In this document: in pieces, positions 1 to 8,821 of the stretch | How the letters are laid out: each line of letters begins with the position of its first letter | Numbering within the stretch: position 1 is the stretch's first letter | Source: an uncultured Campylobacter sp. | GTDB taxonomy: Bacteria > Campylobacterota > Campylobacteria > Campylobacterales > Campylobacteraceae | DNA length: 64,000 nucleotides | Reading direction: 5' to 3' | NCBI RefSeq assembly: GCF_938045345.1 | Contig: NZ_CALIMS010000006.1 | Location: forward strand, 1-64,000 | Program-made: the position numbers and the translations under genes | The notes under the pieces: generated by a model | Told to the model about the DNA's origin: nothing | Databases searched by the model: none | What the model saw: the letters and a program-made list of their open reading frames with translations, nothing else

Positions 1-494
1 CGGGACGCGTAAACGGCAATCTCGTCGCGCTGCTAACGGTGATGAAGGGCTTGCCACTAGCATACAACAAGGATATGCAAGAGGACAAGGAGGGCGTTTT
101 TGATAGCGTCGCCACCGCGCTTGCTAGCCTTGAAATTTTAAAACAGATGTTAAAAACGGCTAAATTTAACGAGCAAAATATGCTCGCGATGACCAGGCGC
201 GGACACCTCACGGCGACCGATCTGGCAGACTATCTCGTGCGGGAGAAAAACGTACCCTTTCGCCAGGCGCACTTCATCACGGGTAAAGCCGTGGCGTATG
301 CGGAAAATTTGGGTCTAGATTTGAGCGAGCTAAATGCGCAGCAGCTTGCTAGCGTGGATGAAAGCTTAGGCGGCGATGCGGTTAAATTTCTTGATCTAAA
401 CGCTTCTAAGGAGGCGCGCAAGTCGCAAGGAGGCACGGCAAATGAGAGCGTAGAGGCACAGATTGAAATTTTAAACGAGTGGCTGAAAGGCTAA
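1..494 (+). CDS. argH: Argininosuccinate lyase, C-terminal part (5' end outside window)
   Basis: ArgH splits argininosuccinate into arginine and fumarate, the last step of arginine synthesis, in the cytoplasm. The reading frame is already open at base 3 and begins with GRVNGNLVALLTVMKGLP, followed by AYNKDMQEDKE; this is the conserved segment of the fumarase/aspartase-superfamily lyase just before its C-terminal helical domain. The rest (about 120 residues) matches the usual C-terminal ArgH domain in length and ends with LNEWLKG. The start codon and the N-terminal two thirds lie upstream of the window. A GTG at 39 is internal and not the true start. Recognition is by family sequence alone, but the segment is distinctive. 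Confidence 0.93.
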   Translation, partial: GRVNGNLVALLTVMKGLPLAYNKDMQEDKEGVFDSVATALASLEILKQMLKTAKFNEQNMLAMTRRGHLTATDLADYLVREKNVPFRQAHFITGKAVAYAENLGLDLSELNAQQLASVDESLGGDAVKFLDLNASKEARKSQGGTANESVEAQIEILNEWLKG

Positions 495-1173
495 ATTTAA
501 GGAGCCAAATTTGAACGTGCGCGAGCTTTATGAGTATATAGCGGACGAGGACGGGCATTTTTCATTGAGCTCGGCGGGGCGATGAGAACGAAAAAGAGTG
601 TAATAAAAAATAGCACGCTAGCGGAGTTTTTTAAGCGCAAGGATGAAATTTTAAGCGTTTCAAAATTTAGGCGGCAAAATTTTGAAATTTTGCGATCGTG
701 TCTTTAAATTTGAAACTTCGGCGATCTGTGTGGATGCATACACGGGCTAGGCGGGATTAGCGAGCGGCGGCGCGTTAGCTGTGTCCTGAGCGGGCCTCTC
801 GACAGTGTTTTAAGTGCTTGCCGCGACCCGCTAAGTAAAATTTAAGAACGGCGGCGCGTCCTAAGCTGGCTTTAGAGAAGGCGCCTGAGGCTATAAAGTT
901 AAATTTAAAAGACCGAGCCGGCGCAAAGTGGAGTGCTTGGTTGCAAATTTAGACAGTGAGATAAAATTTTAAAAAAGCGTGCCGCCGCTAGACTGCTTAA
1001 GCGTGACTAAATAAGCGTAGGCAGGTCAGACAGGCGGTTTTGCCCAGGCAAAAAGGGCGGCTCGGAGTAGAATTAAGTCGAAGCAAATCAAATAATATTT
1101 TCTTTGTTTCTACGCGTCGTGGAGGTAGGAGTGAGGCTGAATCAAAGTAAATTTAAATATTTTGGAGAGCGTT
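495..1173. other. Decayed intergenic stretch with two tiny overlapping ORFs
   Basis: This gap of about 680 bases between argH and hemD holds no normal gene. Just after argH a good ribosome site (AAGGAG, 499-504) precedes a TTG start at 511; that frame runs 24 codons to 585 and overlaps, through ATGA, a second 41-codon frame (582-707). I do not recognise either peptide. The arrangement could be two leader-like peptides or, more likely, the N-terminal remains of one frameshifted gene. From 708 to 1160 all frames are interrupted every 10 to 40 codons, with several AAATTT words and no clear RNA structure that I can recognise. Confidence 0.3.
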
Positions 1174-1806
1174 TTGATATATTTGGTGTCTAATACGAGA
1201 TTTGATCATCCGCAGGTGAGGCGGCTTGCGGTCTGCGAGATAAAATTTCTCAAATTTAGCCTGCCTGCGCAGACGGGCGCGCTAATTTTTACCTCCAAAA
1301 ACGCGGTGGCGGCGATAAAATTTAATGAAATTTTGCCTGATTTAGATACGCCCGTTTACGCTATCGGCGAGCCGTGTGCGGCGGCTGCGCGCGAGTTTGG
1401 ATTTCGCGATATTTTTGTGGCGCTACACGGGCACGGAAATGAGTTTGCCGCTGAGATCGCGCCGCTTCTAAGGGGCAGAGACGCGCTGTATCTGCGCGCT
1501 CGCGAGACGGTATCAAAGCTGGAGCAAATTCTATCTAGCGCCGGCGTGCGGCTGCAAAGCGTGATTGCCTACGAAAATTCCATTCTCAGCCTGTCTGCCG
1601 CCGCAAAGCCGCCGCAAGGCAGCACACTGATTTTTACCTCGCCTAAAAACGTTCGTGGCTTTACCGCAAATTTCGGCTGGGACGGGAGCTACAAGGCGAT
1701 CTGCATCGGTAGGACGACGGCGAGCGTTTTGAGCGAGTTTTGCGAGCCGATAATCTGTGAAAGAAGGTCGATAAAATCCTGCGTCGATCTGGCGCTTTTG
1801 CCATAG
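1174..1806 (+). CDS. hemD: Uroporphyrinogen-III synthase
   Basis: HemD cyclises hydroxymethylbilane to uroporphyrinogen III in haem synthesis. The protein of about 210 residues begins MIYLVSNTRF and has the expected two-lobed pattern: the LIFTSKNAVAAIKF segment in lobe 1 and the matching LIFTSPKNVRGF segment in lobe 2, with YAIGEPCAAAAREFGF and AICIGRTTASVL between and after them. HemD is poorly conserved, so the paired TSKNAV/TSPKNV motifs carry most of the weight. The frame is open from a TTG at 1162, but I prefer the TTG at 1174 because GGAGAG at 1164-1169 then sits as its ribosome site and the protein starts at the normal first strand. Confidence 0.82.
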   Translation: MIYLVSNTRFDHPQVRRLAVCEIKFLKFSLPAQTGALIFTSKNAVAAIKFNEILPDLDTPVYAIGEPCAAAAREFGFRDIFVALHGHGNEFAAEIAPLLRGRDALYLRARETVSKLEQILSSAGVRLQSVIAYENSILSLSAAAKPPQGSTLIFTSPKNVRGFTANFGWDGSYKAICIGRTTASVLSEFCEPIICERRSIKSCVDLALLP

Positions 1807-1823
1807 TTTAAGCAAATTTTGAC

Positions 1824-1829
1824 TATAAT
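1824..1829 (+). promoter_or_regulatory. Sigma-70 -10 box for the RNA at 1834-2031
   Basis: A perfect TATAAT lies 18 bases after the hemD stop, in a T-rich context (AATTTTGACTATAAT) typical of Campylobacter sigma-70 promoters, which lack a clear -35 box. The expected start of transcription, six to seven bases downstream, falls exactly at the CCCAAG that closes the RNA stem described next. Confidence 0.7.
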
Positions 1830-1833
1830 TTTG

Positions 1834-2031
1834 CCCAAGCCTGGGTGAAGCGAGAGCGTTTTATATGAGGGTTCAACATATTTGTATAAGCGACGACGTG
1901 AGAGGTCCGTGTGACGCGGCTCGGCTCGAGCTTTTTTAAAGTTACGGGTTGCGACCTAGAGATTTTTCCTAGTTGCAAGATTGGCTTTGTTTGAGCCGAT
2001 TCTTTTTACGCAACGCTCACTTGGGTTTTTT
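1834..2031 (+). ncRNA. ssrS: Structured non-coding RNA, candidate 6S RNA
   Basis: The hemD-purD gap is about 240 bases, has no ORF, and reads as one transcript of about 195 nt. The 5' end CCCAAG (1834-1839) pairs with CTTGGG (2020-2025), and GAGCGTT (1854-1860) pairs with AACGCTC (2012-2018), leaving a one-sided internal loop. The last stem is followed by TTTTTT (2026-2031), so the closing stem doubles as an intrinsic terminator. Further in, TTCAAC near 1872 can pair with GTTGCAA near 1972, and AGGTC near 1903 with GACCT near 1953, giving a long interrupted rod. A local hairpin with ATTGGCT/AGCCGAT arms sits at 1980-2000. Length, rod shape, strong promoter and terminator suit 6S RNA, which binds RNA polymerase holoenzyme. 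I recall 6S RNA lying beside purD in this phylum, but am not certain. Another housekeeping sRNA is the alternative. Confidence 0.55.
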
Positions 2032-2048
2032 ACGTTACGGAGGCTTCA

Positions 2049-3305
2049 TTGAATATCCTAATAATCGGCGGCGGCGGTAGAGAATACGCGATCGGGCTAA
2101 GACTTCGCGAGGATAAAAACGTTTTAAATCTGTATTTTGCTCCAGGAAACGGCGCTACAAAGGTGCTCGGTAAAAATTTAGATTTAAAAGATTTTGATGA
2201 ACTCGCGCTCTTTGCCAAAAACAACGACATAGCTCTTACTATCGTGGGCGCCGAAGAGCCGCTTACAAAAGGGATCGTGGATATTTTCAAAGCGCAAGGT
2301 CTCGCGATATTCGGTCCCAGCGCTGCTGCGGCAAAGCTTGAGGGCTCTAAAGCCTATATGAAGGACTTTCTGGCGCAAAATCATATTAAAACCGCAAAAT
2401 TTCTAAGCAGCGACGATCTATCCGAAATTTCAAAATTTATCGATACCCTAAACGGCCGCGTCGTGGTCAAAGCAGACGGCCTGTGCGCGGGCAAAGGCGT
2501 CATTATCGCAAATTCCAAAGATGAAGCTAAAAAAGCCGCCGCGGATATGCTAAGCGGCGAAAGCTTCGGCGAAGCGGGCAAGCGCGTCGTCGTGGAGGAG
2601 TTTTTAGAGGGTTTTGAGCTGAGCTTTTTTGCGATCTGCGACGGGGAAAATTTCGTAAGCCTGCCCGTAGCGCAGGATCACAAAAAGCTGCTTGACGGCG
2701 ATCTGGGTCCGAACACCGGCGGCATGGGAGCTTATGCGCCAAGCCCGCTAGCGGATGCCGTGCTGATAAAAAGAGTAGAAAGCGAGATCGTCGCACCCAC
2801 GCTAAAAGGGATGCAGCAGCAGGGCGCGCCCTTTTGCGGCGTGCTATTCGTGGGGCTTATGATCGTAGGCGGCGAGCCTTACGTGTTGGAGTACAACGTC
2901 CGCTTCGGCGATCCCGAGTGCGAGGTTTTGATGCCGCTAATCGACGGAAATTTGAGCGAAATTTTATACAACGCCGCCGTAGGCAAGCTAAGTAGCATAA
3001 GCTTAAAAGAGCGATTTGCGGTTGGCGTCGTGATGGCTAGCGAGCGCTATCCTTACGGTTCTTCGCAGCCTGCTTTGATCGAAGTCGGCGAAATTCCCGC
3101 GAGCGCGCATATCTGCTACGCGGGCGTGAGCGAGCGGGAGGGGCAGATTTACGCTAGCGGCGGGCGCGTTTTGGTAAGCGTGGGCGTCGCGCAGAGCCTA
3201 AAGCAGGCGCGCGATGCGGCTTACGCGCTGTGCGAAAATATAAAATTTAGCGGCGCGCAGTATAGGCGCGATATCGCGCACCAAGCCTTAAGAGATAAAA
3301 TTTGA
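2049..3305 (+). CDS. purD: Phosphoribosylamine--glycine ligase (GAR synthetase)
   Basis: PurD joins glycine to phosphoribosylamine with ATP, the second step of purine synthesis. The 418-residue product has the N-terminal Rossmann-like start ILIIGGGGREYAIGLRL, the ATP-grasp core with VVKADGLCAGKGVIIA, the glycine/metal region (GPNTGGMGAYAPSP) and YNVRFGDPECEVLMP. Length is normal for the family. The TTG start at 2049 follows GGAGG (2039-2043) at ideal spacing. It heads a tightly spaced forward run to 9676, and its mRNA begins right after the candidate 6S RNA terminator, so the two may share some read-through. Confidence 0.96.
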   Translation: MNILIIGGGGREYAIGLRLREDKNVLNLYFAPGNGATKVLGKNLDLKDFDELALFAKNNDIALTIVGAEEPLTKGIVDIFKAQGLAIFGPSAAAAKLEGSKAYMKDFLAQNHIKTAKFLSSDDLSEISKFIDTLNGRVVVKADGLCAGKGVIIANSKDEAKKAAADMLSGESFGEAGKRVVVEEFLEGFELSFFAICDGENFVSLPVAQDHKKLLDGDLGPNTGGMGAYAPSPLADAVLIKRVESEIVAPTLKGMQQQGAPFCGVLFVGLMIVGGEPYVLEYNVRFGDPECEVLMPLIDGNLSEILYNAAVGKLSSISLKERFAVGVVMASERYPYGSSQPALIEVGEIPASAHICYAGVSEREGQIYASGGRVLVSVGVAQSLKQARDAAYALCENIKFSGAQYRRDIAHQALRDKI

Positions 3306-3739
3306 TCGTCGCTCCGCTTAGCAAGCGCGTAATCGCGTTTAGTATCGACGAAGCGGTGAGCGTAACGCTTTTTGTGGTCGTGCTATTTGCTATCGACGAG
3401 CCAGAGCTTGTTGCAGCGGCGCAGAGCGGAAGCAATCTTGAGGTACAAAAGATCGCGTCGAAATTCATTTTGCATTACGCGATAATAAAATTTTTATATC
3501 AAGCGATTTTTGTCTATCTATACGGCGCGACGCTAGGCAAGCTTGCGGTTAAAATTTATTGCGTCCGCGCTGACGGCAGCGCTATGGATATCGCTACGGC
3601 AGCGATCCGCGCGGCGGTTAGGTTGATAAGCGAGATGATCTTTTATATGGGATTTTTGGTGGCGCTTTTTACGAACTCGCGTCAGAGCCTGCATGATATG
3701 GCGGCGAAAACATTGGTGGTAGAGATTGAAAAAGAGTAA
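3302..3739 (+). CDS. RDD family membrane protein
   Basis: A 145-residue integral membrane protein of the RDD family. It opens with APLSKRVIAFSIDEAVSVTLF, where the arginine and aspartate of the family name are visible in the first transmembrane helix (R9 and D15 region). Two further hydrophobic segments lie around ILHYAIIKFLYQAIFVYLYG and MIFYMGFLVALF. The family has no agreed general function; some members are linked to ion or drug transport. The TTG start overlaps the purD stop (TTGA), so translation is probably coupled to purD. It is followed with overlap by lptD. Confidence 0.8.
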   Translation: MIVAPLSKRVIAFSIDEAVSVTLFVVVLFAIDEPELVAAAQSGSNLEVQKIASKFILHYAIIKFLYQAIFVYLYGATLGKLAVKIYCVRADGSAMDIATAAIRAAVRLISEMIFYMGFLVALFTNSRQSLHDMAAKTLVVEIEKE

Positions 3740-5984
3740 AAAATTTAAAATTCTAGCGCTTAGTTTTAGCGCTCTTTTAGCAAGTAGTGCGAGTGCAAAG
3801 GTCCAAGACGTCGAGCTCATAGCAGATAATGTCGAGAAAAACGGCTTTTTGACGGAGGCGAGCGGCAACGTAACGGTGTATTCGCAGGACTACTTTATCA
3901 CCGCCGATCGCGCTACATACGACGAACAAAACGGCATCATCGAGCTTTTCGGCAACGTCAATGCGATGCGCGGTAGCAGCGAGACCACGCGTGCACAGCA
4001 TGTCAAAATCGATCTGAAAAACGATAAGCAGCAAGCCGACGTAAATTTTATGATGGACAAGGACTCCGAGCTTTGGATGCAAAACGACGCTAGCTGCAGC
4101 GACAGCGAATATTACCGCGTGGAGGGCTCCAGCGTATCTAGCTGCAACGTTACCGATCCTGATTGGCGCATCAAATTTAGTAGCGGCATGCTAAATAAAG
4201 AGAGCAAATTCCTCCATCTTTTTAATCCAAGATTTTACGTGGGTGATGTGCCGGTGCTCTATCTGCCGTATTTCGGCTTTCCGACCGACCGTACGCGTCG
4301 CACGGGCTTGCTGCCTCCCGAGGCCGGCTACATCAGCAAGGAAGGGATTTACTACAAGCAACCGATCTATTTTGCGCCTTACGATAGCTGGGATTTTCAG
4401 CTCGATCCGCAGGTGCGCACGCGCAGGGGCTTTGGCGTATACGGGACATTTCGATTTACGGAGTCGCCGTATTCTTACGGCGAGATTAGAGGCGGAGTTT
4501 TCGATAACTTTTCGCGAGCGCAAAAGCGCCTCGAATACAAAAACGAGCGCCATCACGGCTTTGAAGTGCAATACGATCGCAGCAAGCTCGCGACCTATTT
4601 GCTAGACGGCGATCTGCGCGAAAATTTATGGATCGATTTTACTCAGCTAAACGACCTTGAATACTACGATCTGAAGGAAAAGGGAGGTCTTGGCAACGAT
4701 GCGGATAACTCGCTCGTAACTTCACGGCTGAATTATTATTTGACCTCAGACGAGCACTATTTTGGCGCTTACGGACGCTACTATATCGATACAAGCAAGC
4801 TAAACGCCGATAATACCTTTCGCAACGAAGATACCGTCCAAGAGCTTCCGACGCTGCAATATCATAAATTTAGCAATGATTTGGGACTGCCAAATTTGAT
4901 CTATTCGCTTGATGCGAAGGCGCGTAATTACACCAGATGGGAGGGCGCGACTGCTCGCCAATACGAGTTTGACGTACCGATTAGTATAAGCACGCCGCTA
5001 CTGGCGGATTATTTAAATTTCGCCTTTACCGAGCGAGTGTATATGACCAATATCGATTGGCACGATAAATTCTACTACGCAAACGGAGATCTTGGCGAGG
5101 ATAAAAGCACTTTCTACGCTAATCAATACACCGAGCTTTCACTCTACACCGACGTAGCCAGGGCTTACGATAGCTTGTATCATACGATGAGCTGGAGGGC
5201 GGATTTTAGAATTCCCGGATGGCAGCAAGGCGACATCGAGGATAGAATTTTAAAGTATCATCAGTATAAATACGACCTTGCTCGCGGCGCAGTAGATCGC
5301 TCACGGCTGGGTAACTTGCAAGACTCGCTTTATTGGGAGGATAACTTCTTAAGTGAGCTTAGCGACGAATACACCCACGAAAATGCAGCTTTAAGTATGA
5401 CGCAGTTTTTTTATAATGAGGACGGACGTAAATTCTTACGCCATAGTGTCAAGCAGCGATATGACTTCGACGATCATCAGTTTGACGATTTAGAACACCG
5501 CATCGATGCGTATTTTGCAAATGGGCTAAATATCGGAAACCGCTTTACCTACTCGCATAAATATAAAAGCTTCGATAAGGTCTATACCTACGCCAACTAC
5601 TCCAACGACGACTTTAGCTTTGGACTCAGCCACGCTTACGAATATGAAAAGCTAAGCATGGAGCCTAAACGCTATACGAAAGATAACTACGGCATCGTAA
5701 ACGCTTCGGTAAATTTACCTAGGAATAATAAAATTTTTGGGCGTTGGGATTACGACTTGGAGCGATCTTATTCTAAAATGTGGCGTGTGGGACTTTCTCA
5801 TACGCGCAAGTGTTGGAATTACTCTTTTGTGTATCAAGAGGATATTGAGCCTAAAAATACCAGTACGACGGGCTACAGCAAAGCAAGCAAGGAGCGCGGA
5901 ATTTACTTTCTCGTAAATTTCTATCCGTTCGGCGGAGTAGGGTATGATTTTTCGGTAGATAGCGAATACGGAAGCGAAAAATAA
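3726..5984 (+). CDS. lptD: LPS-assembly protein LptD (outer-membrane lipopolysaccharide transporter)
   Basis: LptD is the outer-membrane beta-barrel that, with lipoprotein LptE, inserts lipopolysaccharide or lipooligosaccharide into the outer leaflet. The 752-residue product has a signal peptide (MKKSKKFKILALSFSALLASSASA, cut before KVQ). It is followed by a short OstA/LptA-like beta-jellyroll (ELIADNVEKNGFLTEASGNV, DRATYDEQNGIIELFGNV) and then a long aromatic-rich barrel region, with the family hallmark LPYFGFPTDRTRRTGLLPP. The C-terminus ends in alternating barrel strands. The TTG start at 3726 lies inside the end of the RDD gene. Cysteines near residues 119 and 140 (DASCSD, SSCNVTD) could form the periplasmic disulphides seen in other LptD proteins; that is inference. 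Confidence 0.93.
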   Translation: MKKSKKFKILALSFSALLASSASAKVQDVELIADNVEKNGFLTEASGNVTVYSQDYFITADRATYDEQNGIIELFGNVNAMRGSSETTRAQHVKIDLKNDKQQADVNFMMDKDSELWMQNDASCSDSEYYRVEGSSVSSCNVTDPDWRIKFSSGMLNKESKFLHLFNPRFYVGDVPVLYLPYFGFPTDRTRRTGLLPPEAGYISKEGIYYKQPIYFAPYDSWDFQLDPQVRTRRGFGVYGTFRFTESPYSYGEIRGGVFDNFSRAQKRLEYKNERHHGFEVQYDRSKLATYLLDGDLRENLWIDFTQLNDLEYYDLKEKGGLGNDADNSLVTSRLNYYLTSDEHYFGAYGRYYIDTSKLNADNTFRNEDTVQELPTLQYHKFSNDLGLPNLIYSLDAKARNYTRWEGATARQYEFDVPISISTPLLADYLNFAFTERVYMTNIDWHDKFYYANGDLGEDKSTFYANQYTELSLYTDVARAYDSLYHTMSWRADFRIPGWQQGDIEDRILKYHQYKYDLARGAVDRSRLGNLQDSLYWEDNFLSELSDEYTHENAALSMTQFFYNEDGRKFLRHSVKQRYDFDDHQFDDLEHRIDAYFANGLNIGNRFTYSHKYKSFDKVYTYANYSNDDFSFGLSHAYEYEKLSMEPKRYTKDNYGIVNASVNLPRNNKIFGRWDYDLERSYSKMWRVGLSHTRKCWNYSFVYQEDIEPKNTSTTGYSKASKERGIYFLVNFYPFGGVGYDFSVDSEYGSEK

Positions 5985-6703
5985 TGACGCCTAGAGCTGA
6001 GCTGATGTTTGAAAACCAAATTGACGCCGCGATGAAACTCGCAGAAATTTTACCCGCTACCGTGATCAAAAACGAAAATTTTCTAATAATCGCTCAGTCT
6101 CTGGAGTCGCTTCCTATCGCAAACCATCTTGCTCTAAAATTAGGGCTTGCTTATGAGTTTTTATTCACAGAACCCGTTTTGGCACCCAATAATCCGGAAT
6201 GCGCGATCGCGTGCGTAAGCGAAACCCAAGAGATCGTGATGGTAGATGAGCTCGTGCGAAGCTTCGGCATCAGCCTGGATTACGTTTACGGGCAGGCGAA
6301 TAGACTTTATGAGGAGAAAATTTTAAAAAACATGTATAAATTTCGCAAGGGTGAGCTTTTGGGAAATTTAGAGAAAAAAAACGTCATCTTGGTAGATGAG
6401 GGGTGTGAGAGCGGGCTGACTGCACTTACTTGCATAAAGACGCTCGTAAGCTTAAACGCCAAAGCGATCTTTTACGCTACGCCCGTTATCGGCAGCGATA
6501 ATGCAGACGAGATCGCCATGCTAGTAGATGGAATTTATGCTGTTCATAAGATCAGAGATTTTGTGAATGTGGATTTTTATTACAAAGAAAAAACGCTCTC
6601 AAGCGCGGAGGAGATAATGCAAATTTTAAACAAATGCCCGCTTTATCTGCCGTTTCACGAGACTAACAAAAACAAGGAGAAAATTAATGCAGTGCAAAAT
6701 TGA
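5984..6703 (+). CDS. Phosphoribosyltransferase-like protein
   Basis: A 239-residue cytoplasmic protein with a type I phosphoribosyltransferase fold. The PRPP-loop equivalent is VILVDEGCESGLTAL (about residues 134-148), where hydrophobic residues, two acidic residues and a G/S-rich turn match the VDDG.ATG pattern, though the second aspartate is glutamate. An upstream stretch (IIAQSLESLPIANHLALKLGL) resembles the start of the fold. Substrate is unknown; the closest families are annotated only as predicted phosphoribosyltransferases. The ATG at 5984 overlaps the lptD TAA; an in-frame ATG at 6005 (MFENQ) is an equally plausible start. The gene runs 17 bases into pnp. Next to purD and pnp, a nucleotide-linked role is possible. 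Confidence 0.65.
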   Translation: MTPRAELMFENQIDAAMKLAEILPATVIKNENFLIIAQSLESLPIANHLALKLGLAYEFLFTEPVLAPNNPECAIACVSETQEIVMVDELVRSFGISLDYVYGQANRLYEEKILKNMYKFRKGELLGNLEKKNVILVDEGCESGLTALTCIKTLVSLNAKAIFYATPVIGSDNADEIAMLVDGIYAVHKIRDFVNVDFYYKEKTLSSAEEIMQILNKCPLYLPFHETNKNKEKINAVQN

Positions 6704-8801
6704 AGTAAATGGCAATACCGAAATTTTCGATATCAATAAGGTCGCAAAGCAAGCCGCGGGTGCGGCGCTTTTGCGTGTGAAAAATACCGTCGTGCTGGCT
6801 ACCGTAGCGCGCGAAGAGACGCAGGTGCAGGAGGACTTTTTGCCCCTTACCGTGCAGTATATCGAAAAGATGTACGCAGCAGGCAGAATCCCCGGAGGCT
6901 ACATCAAGCGCGAGACCAAGCCGGGCGATTTTGAGACGCTAACGAGCCGCATCATAGACCGCTCGCTGCGCCCGCTCTTTCCAAAGGGATACGCGTATCC
7001 GACGCAGATCGTAGTTTACGTGCTATCGGCAGATCCGGAGGTCGATCTGCAAGTCGTTGCTCTTAATGCGGCGTCTGCGGCTCTGTATCTTAGCGACATC
7101 CCGATTAAAGCGCCGGTTTGCGGCGTGCGCATAGGCTATGAAAACGGAAATTTCATCTTAAATCCGAGCAACTCCGCGCTTAAAGCTAGTGCGCTCGATC
7201 TTTATGTAGCGGGCGTCGGCGATGAGCTTTTGATGATCGAGATGCGCTCCCTGCCGCAGATTAGAGGCGGCGCGCAACAGATGAATGAATTTAGTGAAGA
7301 TCTGATGGTAGATGCGATCGATTTTGCCGCAAAGGCGATAAGTGTGGGCTCGGGCGCCTACGAAGAGGCCTTTCTGCCGCTTAAAAAGCCGGATGCGAGC
7401 CTGGAGTATAAGCCTGAGATCGAGGATGAGGAGATCGCAAGCTTCATCGACGCAAACTACAAAGACGCCGTCAAAGCGGCGATCAATCAGATGGCAAAGA
7501 GCGAGCGCGCTACCGAACTAAACAAAATCGTGGATCAAATTTTAGCGACCGAGGCTGCGGCGCAAAACGAATGGAGCAAAGAGGTGATCTCCAGCGTCAT
7601 TGGCAAGTATAAGCGCGGCATCATCCGCACGCAGATCATCGAGGATCGCTGCAGAGCCGACGGACGCGCGCTTGATGAGGTGCGCCCGATCAGTATCGAG
7701 ACAAATATCCTGCCGTGCGCGCACGGAAGCTGCCTATTTACGCGCGGGCAGACGCAAGCTTTGGTCGTCACCACGCTGGGCGGCGATAGCGATGCGCAGC
7801 TAAGCGACAGCCTAACGCAGCTCGAGCCGATCAACGATAGATTTATGTTTAACTACAACTTCCCGGGCTTTTGCGTCGGCGAAGCAAGCCCGCTTAAAAG
7901 CCCCGGCAGACGCGAACTGGGACATGGAAATTTAGCCAAAAGAGCGCTGTATCCGAGTATCGATCTAAACTCGCCGCAGTCTATCCGCGTGGTAAGCGAA
8001 ATTTTAGAGAGCAACGGCTCAAGCTCTATGGCTTCGGTCTGCGGCGGCGCACTTTCATTGCGCGCAGCGGGCGTGCCTACGCTAAAGCTCGTTGCGGGCG
8101 TCGCGATGGGCTTGATTTTTGAGGGCGAAAAACACGCCGTGCTAACCGACATAATGGGTCTTGAGGATCACGACGGCGATATGGACTTTAAGGTCGCGGG
8201 CACCCACGAGGGCATCACCGCGCTTCAGATGGATATCAAGCTCGGCGGCATCAGCCTGGAAGTTTTAAAAGAGGCTCTCGCACAGGCAAAACAGGCTCGT
8301 GCGCATATTTTGGGCATAATGGAGCAGGCGGACGCGGCGATCGTGATAAATCAAGATGTGCTTCCGAAGCTTGAAATTTTTAGCGTCGATCCGAGCAAAA
8401 TCCCCGACATCATCGGCCAGGGCGGCAAGGTCATCAAAGAGATTACCGAAAGCTTCGGCGTAAATATCGATCTGGATCGCGAAAAGGGCGAGGTTAAGAT
8501 CCAAGGCGCAAAATCGGGCGGCGTATCAGGCGCGAAAGAGAAAATTTTATCGATAGTCTCGAATTCTCGCGATTTTCGCAAGCCGCGCAATGAGCGCAAA
8601 GAGGTAAAATTTCAGATCGGCGAGGAGTTTGACGGCGTGGTGCAAAGCGTGCTGGATTTTGGCACCTTTATCTCGCTGCGAGACGGCGTGGATGGGCTAC
8701 TGCGCGCCAAATTTATCACGACGCCTTACAAGGCGGGCGACGTGGTGCGAGTGCGCGTGACCGATCAGAAAGGCACTAAAATTTCACTGGAATTAGCTTA
8801 A
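6687..8801 (+). CDS. pnp: Polyribonucleotide nucleotidyltransferase (PNPase)
   Basis: PNPase degrades RNA 3' to 5' using phosphate and is a core RNA-decay enzyme. The 704-residue protein has both RNase PH-like halves: the first with FLPLTVQYIEKMYAAGRIPGG, and the second, catalytic, with FNYNFPGFCVGE and TDIMGLEDHDGDMDFKVAG. It then has a KH domain with PDIIGQGGKVIKEI near residue 575 and an S1 domain from about residue 640 (GVVQSVLDFGTFISL). Length matches the family. AAGGAG at 6674 precedes the ATG. The gene overlaps the preceding one by 17 bases, so both are probably co-translated. PNPase usually controls its own message, which cannot be seen here. Confidence 0.97.
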   Translation: MQCKIEVNGNTEIFDINKVAKQAAGAALLRVKNTVVLATVAREETQVQEDFLPLTVQYIEKMYAAGRIPGGYIKRETKPGDFETLTSRIIDRSLRPLFPKGYAYPTQIVVYVLSADPEVDLQVVALNAASAALYLSDIPIKAPVCGVRIGYENGNFILNPSNSALKASALDLYVAGVGDELLMIEMRSLPQIRGGAQQMNEFSEDLMVDAIDFAAKAISVGSGAYEEAFLPLKKPDASLEYKPEIEDEEIASFIDANYKDAVKAAINQMAKSERATELNKIVDQILATEAAAQNEWSKEVISSVIGKYKRGIIRTQIIEDRCRADGRALDEVRPISIETNILPCAHGSCLFTRGQTQALVVTTLGGDSDAQLSDSLTQLEPINDRFMFNYNFPGFCVGEASPLKSPGRRELGHGNLAKRALYPSIDLNSPQSIRVVSEILESNGSSSMASVCGGALSLRAAGVPTLKLVAGVAMGLIFEGEKHAVLTDIMGLEDHDGDMDFKVAGTHEGITALQMDIKLGGISLEVLKEALAQAKQARAHILGIMEQADAAIVINQDVLPKLEIFSVDPSKIPDIIGQGGKVIKEITESFGVNIDLDREKGEVKIQGAKSGGVSGAKEKILSIVSNSRDFRKPRNERKEVKFQIGEEFDGVVQSVLDFGTFISLRDGVDGLLRAKFITTPYKAGDVVRVRVTDQKGTKISLELA

Positions 8802-8821
8802 AATTTTAATAGGAGTATGAG

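Noticed and set aside
1834..2031. Purine riboswitch or other leader of purD
   Set aside because: The hairpin with six T ends 17 bases before the purD start, and the closing stem joins the two ends of the whole RNA; no purine riboswitch core sequence is seen. An independent RNA fits better.
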